This document shows, piece by piece, positions 8,173 through 15,878 of a stretch of DNA of 64,000 nucleotides (its first letter is position 1; every line of letters begins with the position of its first letter). A program made the position numbers and the translations under genes. The notes beneath the pieces were generated by a model. The model ran no database searches, was not told where the DNA came from, and saw nothing but the letters and a program-made list of their open reading frames with translations. The stretch comes from Nocardioides sp. Soil774 (lineage in GTDB: Bacteria; Actinomycetota; Actinomycetes; Propionibacteriales; Nocardioidaceae): the NCBI RefSeq assembly GCF_001428125.1, contig NZ_LMSM01000012.1, forward strand, positions 92,467 to 156,466, in the 5' to 3' direction.

Positions 8173-8703
8173 GTGGCGAAGAAGTCGCGAGCCGGAGGGG
8201 GTACGCCGGCCACGGTGGCGCTGAGCGCCGCGGGCGTGGCCTTCGACGTGCGGCCCTACGACCACGACTCCTCGTTGACCGATCGGTCCCTGAGGAGGGC
8301 CTCCAGCGCCCGTCACGAAGGGTACGGCGCGGAGGCGGCAGAGGCGCTGGGCGTCGACCCGGCCCGGGTCTTCAAGACCCTCCTGGCCTCGCTCGACTCA
8401 CGCCTCGTCGTCGGCATCGTGCCGGTCACCGGCCACCTCGACCTGAAGGCGCTCGCCCGCGCCCTGGGCGGCAGCAAGGCGGTGATGGCCGAGGTGGCGG
8501 TGGCCGAGCGGTCGACCGGCTACGTCGCGGGCGGGATCTCGCCGTTCGGCCAGAAGCGGTCGCTGCCGACGGTGCTCGACGCCTCGGCGCTGGACCACGC
8601 GACGATCTTCGTCTCCGGCGGGCGTCGCGGTCTCGACCTCGAGCTGGCACCGCGCGACGTGGTGGCGGTCACCGGAGCGGTGACCGCCACCATCGCGCGG
8701 TGA
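8173..8703 (+). CDS. ybaK: Cys-tRNA(Pro)/aminoacyl-tRNA deacylase, YbaK/EbsC family, with repeat insertion
   Basis: A trans-editing enzyme that hydrolyses mischarged tRNA, classically Cys-tRNA(Pro). The 176-residue protein starts at GTG 8173 (MAKKSRAGGGTPATVAL), shares YDHD, VFKTLLASL, VTGHLDLKALARALGG, the family signature RSTGYVAGGISPFGQK and VSGGRRGLDLELAP, so the domain is complete. Between YDHD and YGAEAAEALG it carries about 13 extra residues (RSLRRASSARHEG) compared with E. coli YbaK. They are encoded exactly by the 38-bp repeat element at 8285-8322, which keeps the reading frame. The insertion falls in a surface loop, so the protein may still work. It converges on the DUF3352 gene with a 12-base gap. 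Confidence 0.9.
   Translation: MAKKSRAGGGTPATVALSAAGVAFDVRPYDHDSSLTDRSLRRASSARHEGYGAEAAEALGVDPARVFKTLLASLDSRLVVGIVPVTGHLDLKALARALGGSKAVMAEVAVAERSTGYVAGGISPFGQKRSLPTVLDASALDHATIFVSGGRRGLDLELAPRDVVAVTGAVTATIAR
8285..8322 (+). repeat. 38-bp interspersed repeat element inserted inside ybaK
   Basis: The unit has outer arms CCTGAGGA and TC(A/T)CGAAGGG around a variable 16-base core. The copy at 15841-15878 on the opposite strand has the same arms and the same 38-base length but a different core. Here the core is GC-rich with GGGC and GCCC ends that could pair. In this reading frame the TGA in the left arm is out of phase, so ybaK is not stopped. Confidence 0.75.
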
Positions 8704-8715
8704 GCCGTCCCGACG

Positions 8716-10338
8716 TCAGTCGGTGGTGAGCTTGAGCTGCGCGTGGACGACGTCCCCGTCGACCCAGCCGCTGACGCCGAAGGACGACAGCGGCTCGAGG
8801 TTCTCGCTGACCTCGGGCGAGTCCTCGGTCATCCGGACCAGCCAGTTGTCGTCGGCGTCGAAGTCGACGAACAGCACGGTCTGCGCGTCGCCGCCCTCGA
8901 CGACCTTCTCGTAGTCGTCGCTGCTGCCGAGGTCGCCACCGGACTCCAGCGCGGAGCGGTAGTCGTCCTGGAGGGCCAGGACGGCGTAGCCGTCACCCTC
9001 GGTCACGGTCATGAACTCGGCCATCTCCGGCGGCACCTGGTCGCGGACCTTGTCGAGCACCGCCTGGATCTCGTCGGCGTCGCCCTTGATCGTGAGACCG
9101 AGCGGCACCTCTCCCGGGCCGCCGTTGGCGATCGCGTCGGGGTCGATGCCGCTGCCGAGCGAGATGGTGACGCCCTCACCGAGCAGCGTCTCGATGTCCT
9201 CGGGGAAGTCGAGGCCGGTCTCGCTCTCCATCTGTGCGATGCCGTCGTCGATCGAGGACTCGTCCTCGGGCAGCGTGGTCTTGACGTAGTCGACGAGCGC
9301 CTGTGCCCAGCCGTCCTGGAGCGCGAACCCCATCGCGGCGACGGTGTCGTCGGGGAGGTCGCCGACCATGGAGACACCCTCGTCGCCGTCGATGTACTTC
9401 GTCATGTCGGGGCTGTAGTTGGACACGGCGTACTCGACCTCGACCGCACCGTCGTCGAAGCGGACCGTCGCGGCCCCTCCGTCGAACTCGTCGATCATCT
9501 GCTGGAGCTCCGGCGGCACCTCGTCGCTGCTGGTCATGTCGTCGGCGGAACCGGCGTACGCGCCTGCCAGGGCGCCCATGCCGCCGAGCTGGTCGGCGTA
9601 CTGTGCGGCAGCCTTGGCGACGTAGACCGACATGAAGCCGTCGTCGCCGGCCTCGCCGGTCCACTTGCCGTAGGCCTCGTCGTCGGCCAGTGTGCCGCTG
9701 TCGCGGGCGTCGACGACCTGCTGCGCGATCTCCTTGGTCTCGGCGACGACCATCCAGTCGCCCTCGACGACCCAGCCACCCACGTCGCCCTCCTCACCGG
9801 AGCCACAGGTGTCGACGAGCTTGGCCACGCCGTCCTCGGCCTTGCCGGCGTCGCTCACCTGCACGACCCCGACAGCCGCGGGCGCGTCCTCGCCGAGGTC
9901 CACCGCGGCGATCGCCGCGCGCGAGCCCAGCCACGGCTCGACGTCCTTGGCGTAGTCGAGGCCCTCGCACTCGCCGGAGGACGTGACCTCCTCGAAGAAG
10001 CGCTCACGCAGGTCGTCGTCGGCCTTCAGGTCGATCTCGTCGGTGAACGCCGGGAACTTGCGCAGCGTCTTGATCGCCTCGATCTTCTGCCCGCCGCTCG
10101 GGTCGAGGTCGACGCTGAAGTAGGCGACGGTCGAGTCGGGCAGCGCCTCCGCGGGCTGCTCGCCCTGGGCGAAGAAGCTCGTGGCCGCCCACGCGCCGCC
10201 TGCCACGACCGCACCGCCGGCGACGATGGCGCCGAGCGCGATCAGGCGCTTGCGGTGGTCGTTGGCGGTGTCGTCGGCCGCGGCCGTCGCCGGGCTCGAT
10301 CCGTCGAGGTACTCCGGTCCACCCGGTGTCATGCTCAT
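8716..10338 (-). CDS. DUF3352 domain-containing membrane-anchored protein
   Basis: A 540-residue protein with a short cytoplasmic N-terminus, one membrane segment at about residues 34-52 (LIALGAIVAGGAVVAGGAWA), then a large acidic extracellular region rich in Asp, Glu and Gly. The segment PDSTVAYFSVDLDPSGGQK matches the start of the DUF3352 domain. The function of the family is unknown. The start ATG 10338 has a GGGGGAGCAGGA ribosome site. A possible -10 (TAGGCT) lies at the end of the upstream membrane-protein gene, and the leader contains a small hairpin at 10366-10384. Confidence 0.85.
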   Translation of the reverse strand: MSMTPGGPEYLDGSSPATAAADDTANDHRKRLIALGAIVAGGAVVAGGAWAATSFFAQGEQPAEALPDSTVAYFSVDLDPSGGQKIEAIKTLRKFPAFTDEIDLKADDDLRERFFEEVTSSGECEGLDYAKDVEPWLGSRAAIAAVDLGEDAPAAVGVVQVSDAGKAEDGVAKLVDTCGSGEEGDVGGWVVEGDWMVVAETKEIAQQVVDARDSGTLADDEAYGKWTGEAGDDGFMSVYVAKAAAQYADQLGGMGALAGAYAGSADDMTSSDEVPPELQQMIDEFDGGAATVRFDDGAVEVEYAVSNYSPDMTKYIDGDEGVSMVGDLPDDTVAAMGFALQDGWAQALVDYVKTTLPEDESSIDDGIAQMESETGLDFPEDIETLLGEGVTISLGSGIDPDAIANGGPGEVPLGLTIKGDADEIQAVLDKVRDQVPPEMAEFMTVTEGDGYAVLALQDDYRSALESGGDLGSSDDYEKVVEGGDAQTVLFVDFDADDNWLVRMTEDSPEVSENLEPLSSFGVSGWVDGDVVHAQLKLTTD

Positions 10339-10365
10339 GTGTTGTCCTGCTCCCCCGTTGCATGC

Positions 10366-10384
10366 GTCCCGAGCTCCTCGGGAC
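10366..10384 (-). other. 8-bp hairpin in the leader of the DUF3352 gene
   Basis: GTCCCGAG and CTCGGGAC form a perfect 8-bp stem around a 3-base loop between the membrane-protein stop and the DUF3352 start. No U-run follows. It may be a weak terminator of the dnaE transcript or a leader structure. Confidence 0.4.
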
Positions 10385-10404
10385 TGCCAGTCCTGGTCGC
10401 GAGC

Positions 10405-10410
10405 AGCCTA
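10405..10410 (-). promoter_or_regulatory. Putative -10 element (TAGGCT) for the DUF3352 gene, sharing the upstream stop codon
   Basis: The TAG stop of the 172-residue membrane-protein gene is the first three bases of TAGGCT. A TTGGCG hexamer lies about 15 bases upstream inside that gene. The leader to ATG 10338 would be about 60 bases. Confidence 0.35.
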
Positions 10411-10926
10411 CCCACGAGAGCGCCTCGCCAACCCCCGACTTCCCAGGAGGTAGGTGCCGACCAGGCCGGCCATCGCGCCCGCCGGGAGCGCGACCAGGGC
10501 GGTGGAGCGCCACGGCGCGAGCCCCGGGTCGGGAGCGGTGAGGGCGAGGTCCGAGGAGAGCGGCGTGTAGTCGGGCTGACCGGCGGCCAGGACCTGCGGG
10601 TCGGCCGGGCCCAGGCCGGCGCCGACGGCGTACATCACGACCGCAGCCGCGGCGCCCGCCAGGAGCACGACGACCACCGTCGACACCTCCCGCCCGCGCG
10701 CGAGGCCGGTCAGCGCGCCGAGGACCAGCCCGAGGGGGAAGGCGATCAGCACGAAGAGCGCGACGCCCTGGAAGGACACGTCGGGACCGGCGGGCTCGAG
10801 GTACCACTTGCCCTGGTAGGTCAGGCCGGACGGGGCGTCCCACAGCCACTCCCAGAGCACCCCGGCCAGCGCGCCGGCGAGCACGAACGCGACGACGACC
10901 ACGCCCCAGCGGGCGAGCCTGCTCAT
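10408..10926 (-). CDS. Four-helix integral membrane protein (DUF2567-like)
   Basis: A 172-residue protein with four predicted membrane segments: VVVVAFVLAGALAGVLWEWL, GVALFVLIAFPLGLVLGALT, VVVVLLAGAAAAVVMYAVGA and ALVALPAGAMAGLVGTYLLG. The loop between helices 1 and 2 is about 25 residues and carries an aromatic patch (YQGKWYLEP). The architecture resembles mycobacterial DUF2567 proteins, but the assignment is tentative. Its ATG overlaps the dnaE stop by 4 bases, so the two are co-translated. Function unknown. Confidence 0.75.
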   Translation of the reverse strand: MSRLARWGVVVVAFVLAGALAGVLWEWLWDAPSGLTYQGKWYLEPAGPDVSFQGVALFVLIAFPLGLVLGALTGLARGREVSTVVVVLLAGAAAAVVMYAVGAGLGPADPQVLAAGQPDYTPLSSDLALTAPDPGLAPWRSTALVALPAGAMAGLVGTYLLGSRGLARRSRG

Positions 10927-13900
10927 CCGGTCAGGCACCCCGGGCCGAGGAGCTGCTTGAGGTCGGCGAAGAGCGCAGGGCTCGGGCTCACCCGCAGGTT
11001 GTCGTCGAGCCGGAGGAGCTTGGTCGAGCTGCGGGTCAGCAGGCGCAGCTGCACCTCGGTCATGCCGGGGTGGGTGCCGAGCACGTCGCGCAGCTGGGCG
11101 ACCACCGGCGGCGTGCAGCGCGTCGACGGCAGGCTGATGACCACCGGACCTGCAGGCCCCTGGGTCAGGTCGGGGGCCGTGACCTCCTGCGCGCGCAGCT
11201 CGGGCTGGTCCTTGTCGCGCGAGAGCTGGCCCTTGATCCGCACGATCTGGTCCTCGACCAGCAACGTCGAGGCCAGCGTGTAGGAGCTCGGGAAGAGCAG
11301 CACGTCGATCGCGCCGTCGAGGTCCTCGAGGGTGATGGTGGCCCACGGGTCGCCGCGCTTGGTGATCTTGCGCGACACCGAGGTGATCAGGCCGCTGACG
11401 GTGAGGGTCGAGCCGTGGGGGCGGTCCTCGTCGAGCATCAGCTGGCCGATGGTGCAGTCGGTGCCCTGCGACAGCACGTGCTCGAGGCCCAGGAGGGGGT
11501 GGTCGGAGACGTAGAGCCCCAGCATCTCCCGCTCGTGGCCGAGCAGGGTCATCTTGTCCCAGTCGTCGATGTCGGGGATCGTCACGCTGACGCCGAAGCC
11601 GGCATCGTCCTCGCTCAGGCCGCCGAACAGCGAGTCCTGCCCGATCGCCTCGTTCTTCTTGAGGTCGACGAACTGGTCGACCGCCGTCTCGTGCACCGCC
11701 ACCAGCGCGCGCCGCCGGTGCTTCATGTCGTCGAAGGCCCCCGCCTTGATCAGCGACTCCACCACGCGCTTGTTGCACACCAGCGCCGGGACCTTCTCCA
11801 TGAAGTCGTTGAAGTCGGTGTAGCGGCCCTTCTCCTGGCGCGCGGCGGCGATGCCGTCCACGACGTTGCTGCCGACGTTGCGCACGGCGGTGAGGCCGAA
11901 TCGGATGTCGGTGCCGACCGGCGTGAAGTTGGCGTGCGACTCGTTGACGTCGGGCGGCAGCACCTGGATCTTCATCCGGCGGCACTCGTTGAGGTAGATG
12001 GCCATCTTGTCCTTGTCGTCCTTGACGGACGTGAGGAGCGCGGCCATGTACTCGGTCGGGTAGTTGGCCTTGAGGTAGGCCGTCCAGTAGGTGATGACGC
12101 CGTAGGCCGCGGAGTGCGACTTGTTGAAGGCGTAGTCGGAGAACGGGAGCAGGATCTCCCACAGCTTGTCGATCGCGGTCTGCGGGAAGCTGCGCTCGAG
12201 CATGCCGGCCTGGAAGCCGGCGTACTGCTTGTCGAGCTCCTCCTTCTTCTTCTTGCCCATCGCGCGGCGCAGGTTGTCGGCGGCCCCCAGGGTGAAGCCG
12301 GCGAGCACCTGCGCGATCGCCATGACCTGCTCCTGGTAGACGATCAGGCCGTAGGTCTCGCCCAGCACCGGCTCGAGCGCCTCGGCGAGCGCCGGGTGGA
12401 TCGGCTCGATCGGCTCGCGACCGTTCTTGCGGCGGGCGTACTTGTTGTGCGAGTCGGCGCCCATCGGGCCGGGCCGGTAGAGCGCGCTCACGGCCGTGAT
12501 GTCGGCGAACTGGTCGGGCTGCATCGAGCGCAGCAGGGCACGCATGCCCGAGCCGTCGAGCTGGAAGACGCCGAGCGTGTCGCCGCGGCCCATCAGCTCG
12601 TAGGTCGCGCGGTCGTCGAAGGGCAGCTCCTCCAGCACGACAGTCTCGTCGCGGTTGACCTTGATGTTGACCAGCGCGTCCTCGAGGATGCGGAGGTTGG
12701 ACAGGCCGAGGAAGTCCATCTTGACCAGGCCGAGCGACTCGCACATCGGGTAGTCGAACTGGGTGATGACCGCGCCGTCCTGCGGGCGCGACATGATCGG
12801 CACGATGTCGATCAGCGGCTCGCTCGACATGATCACGCCGGCGGCGTGCACGCCCCAGTTGCGGATCTGGCCCTCGAGGCCGACCGCGGTCTCGTAGATC
12901 GTGCGGACGTCGGCGTCCTGGTCGTAGAGGGCGCGGAACTCGCCGCCGTCGTTGTAGCGCTTGTGCTCGGGGTTGAAGATGTCCTTGAGGGCGACGCCCT
13001 TGCCCATCACGTCGGCCGGCATCGCCTTGGTGATGCGGTCGGAGATCGCGAAGCCGTGGTCGAGCACACGGGCGGCGTCCTTGATCGCGGCCTTCGACTT
13101 CAGCCGGCCGAAGGTGGCGATCTGGGCGACGCGCTCGGCGCCGTACTTCTGCGAGACGTAGGTGATGACCTCGCCGCGGCGGGCGTCGTCGAAGTCGATG
13201 TCGAAGTCGGGCATCGAGGGTCGCTCGGGGTTGAGGAACCGCTCGAAGAACAGCCCGTGCTCCAGCGGGCACAGGTCGGTGATGCGCAGGGCGTACGCCG
13301 CGATGGAGCCGGCACCGGAGCCGCGGCCGGGACCGACGCGGATGCCGTTGTCCTTGGCCCAGTTGATGAAGTCGGCGACCACGAGGTAGTAGCCGCAGTA
13401 GCCCTTCTGGGAGATGATCGCCAGCTCCATCTCGACCCGGTCGCGCACGCCCTGGTCGAGCCGGTCGCCGGGGTAGCGCGCCTCGATGCCGCGCCAGACC
13501 TCCTTGCGGAACCAGGAGTCCTCGGTCTCGCCGTCGGGCACGTCGGCGCGCGCCATGTAGCCACCGGTCGACTCGGTGAACTCGACCTCGCAGCGCTCGG
13601 CGATGGCGAGGGTGTTGTCGCACGCCTCCGGCATGCCGAACCTGTCGGCCCACAGCTCGCGCATCTCGGCGGCGGACTTGATGTAGTAGCCGCCGCCGTC
13701 GAACTTGAGGCGGTTGGTGTCGGCCAGCCGCTTGCCCGAGGCCACGCAGATGAGGGCGTCGTGGGCGGCGGCGTCCTCGGGGTTGTTGTAGTGGGAGTCG
13801 TTGGTGGCGATGGGCGCGATGCCCATCTCCTTGCCCAGGCGCAGCAGGTCGTCGCGGACCCGCTTCTCGATGTCGATGCCGTGGTCCATGAGCTCGAGGA

Positions 13901-14480
13901 ACACGCTGTCGCGCCCGAAGATGTCCTGCAGCTCGCCGGCCTCGCGCACCGCCTCGTCGTACTGGCCCAGGCGCAGGCGGGTCTGGATCGCACCGCTGGG
14001 GCAGCCCGTGCTGACGATGAGGCCCTTGCTGTGCTCGGCGAGGATCTCCTTGTCCATGCGGGGCTTGAAGTAGTAGCCCTCGAGGCTGGAGCGCGAGGAC
14101 AACCGGAACAGGTTGTGCATGCCCTCGGTGCTCTCGGCCCACATCGTCATGTGGGTGTACGCCCCGCCGCCCGCGACGTCGTTGCCGCCCTCCTCGGCCA
14201 GGTCTCCCTGGCCCCACCGCACCCGGCGGCGCTCGCCGCGCTGGGTGCCGGGGGTGACGTAGGCCTCGATGCCGATGATCGGCTTGATGCCATGGCGCTT
14301 GGCCTTGCTGTAGAAGTCGTAGGCGCCGTGGAGGTTACCGTGGTCGGTCATCGCGATCGCCGGCATCCCGAGCTCGCTGGTGCGGCTGAAGAGCCCGTCC
14401 AGCAGCGAGGCCCCGTCGAGCATGGAGTACTCGGTGTGGACGTGCAGGTGCACGAAGTTGTCAGTGGAGGCGGCCGACAT
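10923..14480 (-). CDS. dnaE: DNA polymerase III subunit alpha (replicative, DnaE1)
   Basis: The catalytic subunit of the replicative polymerase. The 1185-residue protein has the N-terminal PHP domain (FVHLHVHTEYSMLDGASLL), GPGRGSGAGSIAAYAL, the catalytic acidic motifs PDFDIDFDD and LVKMDFLGL, helix-hairpin-helix elements, and a C-terminal OB-fold region (STLTVSGLITSVSRK). The length is normal for actinobacterial DnaE1. The start ATG 14480 has only a weak GGAAG sequence upstream. A second polymerase of this family, dnaE2, lies at 45111-48878. The gene is followed directly by the membrane protein. Confidence 0.97.
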   Translation of the reverse strand: MSAASTDNFVHLHVHTEYSMLDGASLLDGLFSRTSELGMPAIAMTDHGNLHGAYDFYSKAKRHGIKPIIGIEAYVTPGTQRGERRRVRWGQGDLAEEGGNDVAGGGAYTHMTMWAESTEGMHNLFRLSSRSSLEGYYFKPRMDKEILAEHSKGLIVSTGCPSGAIQTRLRLGQYDEAVREAGELQDIFGRDSVFLELMDHGIDIEKRVRDDLLRLGKEMGIAPIATNDSHYNNPEDAAAHDALICVASGKRLADTNRLKFDGGGYYIKSAAEMRELWADRFGMPEACDNTLAIAERCEVEFTESTGGYMARADVPDGETEDSWFRKEVWRGIEARYPGDRLDQGVRDRVEMELAIISQKGYCGYYLVVADFINWAKDNGIRVGPGRGSGAGSIAAYALRITDLCPLEHGLFFERFLNPERPSMPDFDIDFDDARRGEVITYVSQKYGAERVAQIATFGRLKSKAAIKDAARVLDHGFAISDRITKAMPADVMGKGVALKDIFNPEHKRYNDGGEFRALYDQDADVRTIYETAVGLEGQIRNWGVHAAGVIMSSEPLIDIVPIMSRPQDGAVITQFDYPMCESLGLVKMDFLGLSNLRILEDALVNIKVNRDETVVLEELPFDDRATYELMGRGDTLGVFQLDGSGMRALLRSMQPDQFADITAVSALYRPGPMGADSHNKYARRKNGREPIEPIHPALAEALEPVLGETYGLIVYQEQVMAIAQVLAGFTLGAADNLRRAMGKKKKEELDKQYAGFQAGMLERSFPQTAIDKLWEILLPFSDYAFNKSHSAAYGVITYWTAYLKANYPTEYMAALLTSVKDDKDKMAIYLNECRRMKIQVLPPDVNESHANFTPVGTDIRFGLTAVRNVGSNVVDGIAAARQEKGRYTDFNDFMEKVPALVCNKRVVESLIKAGAFDDMKHRRRALVAVHETAVDQFVDLKKNEAIGQDSLFGGLSEDDAGFGVSVTIPDIDDWDKMTLLGHEREMLGLYVSDHPLLGLEHVLSQGTDCTIGQLMLDEDRPHGSTLTVSGLITSVSRKITKRGDPWATITLEDLDGAIDVLLFPSSYTLASTLLVEDQIVRIKGQLSRDKDQPELRAQEVTAPDLTQGPAGPVVISLPSTRCTPPVVAQLRDVLGTHPGMTEVQLRLLTRSSTKLLRLDDNLRVSPSPALFADLKQLLGPGCLTG

Positions 14481-14571
14481 GGAGGAGGCTTCCGCACCTT
14501 TCGTGGGGTCGCTGACGGTGCCATTGCTGGCGGGACTGCTGAGTGCTCAGCGGAGAGGGGGAAGAGCAGCC

Positions 14572-14577
14572 AGCCTA
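14572..14577 (-). promoter_or_regulatory. Putative -10 element (TAGGCT) upstream of dnaE
   Basis: TAGGCT would give a leader of about 85 bases to ATG 14480. The leader includes a GCTGAG/CTCAGC palindrome at 14538-14551. The -35 region is not convincing. Confidence 0.35.
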
Positions 14578-14626
14578 CGTCAGTGTGCACCGCGCCACCG
14601 ACAGGACACCCGGCCGTGACGGCGCG

Positions 14627-15139
14627 TCAGCGCCGGGTCGGGAACGGACCGAGCGGGCCGATGCCGGAGTTGCCCAGCCGGATGCCGGAGAACTCCAGGC
14701 CTCGCGCGCGGACGTCGGAGAAGTGGGTCTCGAGGTCGGGCAGCACCAACAGCTCGATGCCGTGCCGCTCGTGCATCCCGACGAGGTCGTCGACCGCGAC
14801 GGGCGGCCCCAGCGGCACGACCGGCCGCGTCGCGACGTGGGCGTGGGGACGCTCACCGAAGGGCTCGAAGTCGACCGCGTCGAAGCGGTAGACGTGGAGC
14901 CGGGTGGTCTGCACAGCCTCCAGCCAGCGGGCCTCGATCGCGTGGACGCGGGGCGCGCCCTCGCCCCAGGCGCACACCCGCGGGCACTGCCGCGGGAACC
15001 AGTAGCAGGGCGCGTTGAGGGCGTCGACGGCCCAGACGTAGGCCTCCGGCTGCTGCGCGGTGGCGGCCACGTGCGGCTCGAACCGCACGATGTGCGGGTC
15101 CTCGCTGAAGTGGAGGACCTCCCCCGGCGCCGGCAGCAC
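14627..15139 (-). CDS. DUF6886 family protein
   Basis: A 170-residue soluble protein. Key conserved-looking pieces are LHFSEDPHIVRFEPHVAATA, YVWAVDALNAPCYWFPRQCPRVCAW and HAIEARWLEAVQTTRLHVYRFD. I recognise the HFSED..I..F.PH pattern as DUF6886; no function is known. The start is GTG 15139, 3 bases after the stop of the GNAT-fusion gene, so the two are probably in one operon that continues from rluD. It is separated from dnaE by about 146 bases. Confidence 0.75.
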   Translation of the reverse strand: MLPAPGEVLHFSEDPHIVRFEPHVAATAQQPEAYVWAVDALNAPCYWFPRQCPRVCAWGEGAPRVHAIEARWLEAVQTTRLHVYRFDAVDFEPFGERPHAHVATRPVVPLGPPVAVDDLVGMHERHGIELLVLPDLETHFSDVRARGLEFSGIRLGNSGIGPLGPFPTRR

Positions 15140-15142
15140 GGC

Positions 15143-15853
15143 TCAGCCTGCGGCGTCGAGCGACTCGCGGATGATCACGTCGACGATGCGTGCGACGCGC
15201 TCCTCCCCCAGCTCCGGGACGACCGCAGCGACCCGGCGCGCGATCTCGGCCTCGCGGCGCGGGTCGCGCTCACCCGACGGCTTCACCGACTGCACCGCCC
15301 GGGTCAGGGCCGTGCGCCGTGCGAGCACGTCGCCGAGCACGAGGTCCGCCTCGTCGATGAGCCGCCGCAGGAAGGCCAGCGGGTCGGGCCCCGGCCAGGC
15401 GACCCGGATGTCGGGGGCGCCCTCCTCGTTGGCCGAGCCGTCGGTGCGCTCGAGCTCGAGGCAGCCGTGGCGGCGGTAGAAGGCGCGTGCCGGCTCGTTG
15501 GACTCGAACACCCAGAGGCAGAAGCCCTGCGGGCGACGCGCCGCGACCGTCTCGAACAGCGCGGAGCCGACCCCGGCTCCCTGGTGGTCGGGATGGACGT
15601 AGAGGTCGTCGAGCCAGGTCGGCGTGGCGCGCGCGTAGCCCGCGACGTGCCCCTCGCGGTCGGCCAGCCACACGTCGTACGCCGTCAGGTCCCAGCCGCC
15701 GACCCAGGCGCGGGCCTCGTCGTCGGTGTGGACGCTCGCCGGGAAGGCGGTGCCAGCGGCACGCCGCGAGGCCAGGTGGACCTCCGCCAGCGCCGGGAGG
15801 TCGGCGGGCGTGGCTGGACGCAGCGTCAGCTCAGTGCTCGCCCTTCGAGACAC
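15143..15853 (-). CDS. GNAT acetyltransferase fused to a chorismate mutase-like domain
   Basis: A 236-residue protein. Residues 1-150 form a GNAT N-acetyltransferase fold, with the acetyl-CoA loop in LYVHPDHQGAGVGSALFETV and the C-terminal FYRRHGCLE. Residues about 158-236 look like an AroQ chorismate mutase helix bundle: LRRLIDEADLVLGDVLARR, VKPSGERDPRREAEI, then IVDVIIRESL. The active-site Arg, Arg, Lys, Asp and Glu positions are kept, but the Gln that follows IIxxS in E. coli (Gln88) is Ala here. Substrates of both domains are unknown. The likely GTG start 15853 lies inside the repeat element at 15841-15878, so the repeat may have replaced the original start. Confidence 0.75.
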   Translation of the reverse strand: MSRRASTELTLRPATPADLPALAEVHLASRRAAGTAFPASVHTDDEARAWVGGWDLTAYDVWLADREGHVAGYARATPTWLDDLYVHPDHQGAGVGSALFETVAARRPQGFCLWVFESNEPARAFYRRHGCLELERTDGSANEEGAPDIRVAWPGPDPLAFLRRLIDEADLVLGDVLARRTALTRAVQSVKPSGERDPRREAEIARRVAAVVPELGEERVARIVDVIIRESLDAAG

Positions 15854-15878
15854 TCGCTTCGCTCGTTCCTCAGGACAA
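15841..15878 (-). repeat. 38-bp interspersed repeat between rluD and the GNAT-fusion gene
   Basis: On the minus strand it carries the arms CCTGAGGA and TCTCGAAGGG around a core with GAGCGAAGCGAG. The TGA in its left arm is the rluD stop codon (15870-15872), and a GTG in its right part (15851-15853) is the most likely start of the next gene. It has the same length and arms as the ybaK copy. Confidence 0.8.

Noticed and set aside
10408..14217. Long minus-strand frame (1269 codons) overlapping dnaE in another frame
   Set aside because: Only its last 172 codons (from ATG 10926) encode a believable protein. The rest is Arg/Gly/Pro-rich shadow of dnaE.
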